Source of the DNA: Prosapia bicincta
Lineage: Eukaryota; Arthropoda; Insecta; Hemiptera; Cercopidae
DNA: 64,000 nt
Direction: 5' to 3'
Assembly: GCA_036971475.1 (NCBI GenBank)
Contig: JBAIZL010000001.1
Coordinates: 79,756,373 to 79,820,372, forward strand
Positions 60,439 to 64,000 of this stretch are shown piece after piece. Numbering within the stretch: the first letter of the stretch is position 1; the number at the start of each line of letters is the position of its first letter. A model generated the notes under the pieces. The model saw only the letters and a list, made by a program, of their open reading frames with translations. It did no database searches and was not told the DNA's origin. The position numbers were made by a program, and so were the translations under genes.

Positions 60439-60990
60439 CAGGCGTAATTACTCGACGGTCCGTCGGCGCATGCGCCCCTATGAACAAATTTTTGCTGCCC
60501 TCACACTGTTAGGAATTAAAACCGCAGTTCGATTGCAATAGAATTTTTGAAGATGAAATGAAGGATAGGGCTCACTATGAGTGTTGGAAAGCAGTTTAAA
60601 AGCACAAATTTCCTAACCTAACTGATGTGCTAAGAAAATTTTATGTGTATCTACTTATCTATGTGAATCCACACTCAATAATCTGAAGTTCATAAAAATC
60701 AAGTACAGATCAATTTAACGCTGAAAAAATTTTGAAAATTTCAGTTTCTTCCCAACCGGGTTACATAAATGCCATATTATAGTTGTGAAAGACTTCGCCA
60801 ATCATCTTCACAGAATTAACAAGTTCATTTATTCTTGGAGTTAAGTCAAATACATTTTTCTACTTCTTTACGTGCAAAACAGTTAATTTATTTTAGTGAT
60901 GTAATTAACCTAATTTACAATTACACTGTTTTTAAGTTATTTATTGCCAATTATACTTGCGCCCCTGAGGATAACTTCATGCAAACTATT
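60439..60990 (+). mobile_element. Decayed hAT element with transposase C-terminal remnant
   Basis: The left edge (AGGCGTAATTACTCGACGGT onward, then GCATGCGCCCC) resembles hAT ends with their GGCCGCATGCGGCCC-like subterminal palindrome. The right part has TTGCGCCCCTGAGGATAAC near 60957. Inside, about 60590-60720 reads CWKAV, KHKFPNLTDVLRKFYVYLL and, after a frame change, LKFIKIKYRS. These correspond to the hAT C-terminal dimerisation region (W..v...yP.L... and M..IKsKyRs). Stops and a frameshift show it is dead. It is an internally deleted copy, sense to the cadherin gene. Exact ends and target duplication could not be fixed. Confidence 0.5.
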
Positions 60991-61570
60991 GGACTCTCTA
61001 AGAAAAGCTAGTGAAAATCTCTGATCGAGAGCGTTGTGATCAGATGATCATGAGTACCTTCTTATACTAGGCAAATGGACAGGAGGAGGGCGCGAGATCC
61101 GTTCGCTGCAAGGGGGCATAGGATATAGTGATTACCGGTCTCCATCCTAAAGATACCAACCTCGACTTCTCGACAAGCCATTTGATTTTACGATGAACTA
61201 TATAAAACTAAAATATGAAAAGATATTTTTAACGTAGGATCCAGCCAATCACCAAGTATACCAAGGCCAACTGGGAATGGGTAATATCCGATTGCACCAC
61301 CTGAACTGAGCCAATCAGAGGGGTATTGTGACGGTACAGAAAACATGGACCTTCGGAAGGTTCTACTGCGATAGTTCTGGAAGAACGGGTCGTGCCGTAG
61401 TTGTTGTTGAAGACCGGTGACCAATCTAGCCCTCACAGTAATGCCCTTGACGTCTATCAAACTTTTACCACGGACTAGATATCAAGCCACCCGATCCTGA
61501 TGACGCAACGCGCTTGATTTTAGAAGCAAGAGTTTGAGGTTGCATTCATGGGCCAGAAGGTTCGATCAAT
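60991..61570. other. GC-richer island, unknown nature
   Basis: From about 61070 to 61560 the DNA is clearly less AT-rich. It contains two CCAATC words (61245-61250 and 61311-61316), TATATAAAA at 61199-61207, a 39-codon minus-strand frame (61062-61181) and a 90-codon minus-strand frame (61188-61460), none with a recognisable motif. It may be an old transposon fragment. A promoter is possible, but the spacing and direction of the boxes do not fit well. Confidence 0.35.
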
Positions 61571-64000
61571 AAAGTTTGTTTTATATAGTCATTTGGAGCC
61601 GGTCGAAAAACATCATGAACTAAATAGTCCGGCTCGGTATTAAGATCGAAATACCACTCGAATAATAACTGCAAATTACTTTCAAGATTTAAATAATAAA
61701 TCTTTGGCCAGAGTTCCTTTCTTATTAAATAAAATATTTTTAATTATTAGCTTTAATTAACAATAAAAAGTATTTTGGAAGAAGTATTAAAAAAAAGAAA
61801 AAGAAAAGTTGAATCAATACTAAATATGTTTAGAAGGACTATTACTAGATGGTTAGTCATAGCCAGAAAATACATAAGTGGAAAATATTTTAAAATAAAC
61901 TGTAACGCATTTATCACTGCATTATCCTTTCTACCATAGTTACGTTTTTTCTTTCTTTTTTGTTAAAAATTTCATAGTTTACTCCTATTATGAAATTAAT
62001 ATATAATAACTCTTTTATATTTATAAGAAAGTTAAAATATTTATTAAGTTGAATCATCTAGTTATTGATAAAATAAAATAAACTTGAATTTTCAGAACAT
62101 TTATATCTCACATTTCAAACAGTTATACACGTTTCTGTTTTATTTTGCACACATTTTTTAAAATTTACATTTTTTTCATTAACGTTTCTGATTGCAAACA
62201 ATCATCATAATTTACGATTACTAGTGATAAATTGACCTTGAGCCAATATAGTTTTCATGTTGATTTTACATATAAAAAATCGTAAAAGCGACGGAGCGCA
62301 TTCAACGAACATTGAAAAGATGACTATCGAGTTTAATAAAATGGAATTCCATTACTGCGGACATCGCTTGTATCGACCCTCATTGGGATTTAGAGCCATT
62401 ACGTCATGTCGTCTAAATCAATTTCTATTCGTTATAAAAACATCCCTGTTGTTGAATTTCGAACTTTATTGGATGGTATTGATTTGTGTGAATTACATAT
62501 TTTGTTTAATACTAAACAATTATATTAAAAGAGTAAAAGACTACACATGTTTAAAAACTACATAAACTATTTTATTCCTATAGAATTCTTAAGAAACACA
62601 AGTAGTAAGAAACGATGTAATAATAATTATAAGAGGAATATTTTATTAAAATAAGTTAATTAAGTATATATTGAATATATATTAATATATAAATATACAA
62701 TTAAATATACAAAATAATTATTACGATAGTTACATCTTACAAAAGAAAGTTTGTGTAATAAATTATTTAATCTTGAATAAAACGAAAAATATATTACTTA
62801 GGAAGAAATATAACAATACAGGCACTTGATGACGTAAGTGGACATTTTCAGTATTCAACTACATTTAACCAGAGGCTCATATGTGTATCACTTATATATC
62901 GAAATTTGAATTCGATAGCATGTATTTCGTAAAAATTAATTAAAAATAAAGAAGAGGAGAAATGTTATTTTTAAAAAACATTTTAGCCTTTACAGGATAT
63001 GAAAACATTTATAAAATTCTCCCACTCAGCTATTTCCAGAATTTTTGTTACATTTTCTTAAAATTTTTAAAACTGATTAAAATTTTAAAAAACATAACAT
63101 TTTGAAAATGGTACATGGGTCAAATTTTCAGTTTATAAACTAATTTTAAATCCAAGTTCATAAGAGTTCCCGTAAGATTTATTCAACTTTAAGTTCGGCT
63201 GTGCACGTTTTTACTGTACAATATTCACTTCCGTTAAAGTTTATAAGAAATAAAGAATTTCTCATTATGATGATGAAAATGAGAAGACACACATGTAATA
63301 CTTATTTTTTCCAAATAATACAAATACTATAGAAAAAAGAAAAATATAGAAATGATTCTACTTCCTAAGTCAAAATAAAGGAACAATAAGTTAATTATAT
63401 GTTTATGAAAAAAACGTTATTTTACCCCGTACACCTAATAACCGCTTTAAATACATTTTTGACTGGACTTGATCAGTGTGAAATCATACCAATATTTCTG
63501 ATATTGATATTTTAATTGAAATGAGTACCACGGTCTTACATACTACGCAGATGTGATTTGCGAATACAGTCAACTGGCTAGTGATATTTTTAGTGCTTAT
63601 TTTTAAAATAAAAATGCAAAATATATTACCAATATATTTATAACAATAAAAGTGTAAGCTAATTATATCATTTTAAATGTTAAGGAAGACTTTCATAACA
63701 TGAAAGTGTTACAGTGAAAGTCTTTTACAAAAAACTGACAATTTAAAAGAAATTTTGTTTCAACCACTGATGTTAAGCTATACTAAACGAAAAACAAAAA
63801 CGTCGAGAACAACCACAGCAGACAACTCGAGGGGATTGAAATTTAAATTATGAGGAATGTAAAAAATTGGTTCGCTGAACGAATCTGATTTTTGAGAAAA
63901 CTAAAGTTTTCTAAAAGCTAGACGTTAAAAGAAATTCCGGTTTTGAATAGAATTCATTATAGGCGTACTAAGTTCATTGTATTTTATGTTCACGATATTT
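61571..64000 (+). other. Intron to end of window, nothing recognised
   Basis: AT-rich, non-repetitive DNA. A 102-codon frame at 62257-62565 shows no known domain. No continuation exon of the cadherin, expected to open with a Val codon and an adjacent DxG-type motif, could be found. Confidence 0.5.

Noticed and set aside
62257..62565. 102-codon plus-strand frame as a gene or cadherin exon
   Set aside because: No cadherin or other recognisable motif, hydrophobic low-information C terminus, and no good splice sites flanking the informative part. Chance or an unknown relic.

Overview
The window looks like intronic DNA of a very large animal gene, most likely from an arthropod and probably an insect. 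It is AT-rich, has very long introns, carries piggyBac, hAT and fold-back elements, and is full of (TA)n, (GT)n and long minisatellite arrays. There are no bacterial-style gene rows and no full-length intact gene. A hemipteran insect is my best guess, resting only on genome style and one weak chemoreceptor-like exon.

The only confidently functional coding sequence is three small plus-strand exons at 23180-23286, 38890-39094 and 49728-49786. They splice in compatible phases (1, 0, 1, 0) into about 124 residues. These span the end of one cadherin repeat, a linker with the NDNxP motif, and most of the next repeat, ending in an LDRE-type motif. Their style is that of the giant Fat/Fat-like cadherins. 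The complete introns are 15.6 kb and 10.6 kb. The flanking introns run off the window (more than 23 kb upstream, more than 14 kb downstream).

Layout: 1-6.5 kb is intron with microsatellites and one fold-back element. 6.5-21.4 kb is one 83-bp minisatellite of about 180 copies with a roughly 3.7-3.9 kb higher-order repeat. Exon A follows at 23.2 kb. 25.6-27.8 kb is an almost perfectly homogeneous 119-bp array of about 18 copies. 29.7-37.0 kb is a 92-bp array of about 80 copies with a 16-unit higher-order repeat. 38.3-38.6 kb is a 23-bp array just upstream of exon B (38.9 kb). 44.1-45.75 kb is a decayed piggyBac transposon next to a hAT terminus. Exon C is at 49.7 kb. From 50.8 kb to the end the intron holds fold-back elements, a possible nested chemoreceptor exon, a GC-richer insert between 194-bp direct repeats, and a hAT remnant.

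The most interesting material is a dispersed family of near-perfect palindromic elements (902-1081, 47353-47442, 50851-51098, 55003-55236, 59858-60104, and a decayed copy at about 57160-57399). The intact copies carry a core of CUGANGA, a short hairpin and GAAA, followed by a self-complementary hexamer and a pairing 4-base helix. This is the layout of a minimal type I hammerhead ribozyme as known from Penelope-like elements and retrozymes. Helices covary between copies. Two copies have perfect target-site duplications of 12 and 13 bp and an asymmetric tail. Whether the RNA cleaves itself is untested, and an extra U after the core departs from the canonical ribozyme.
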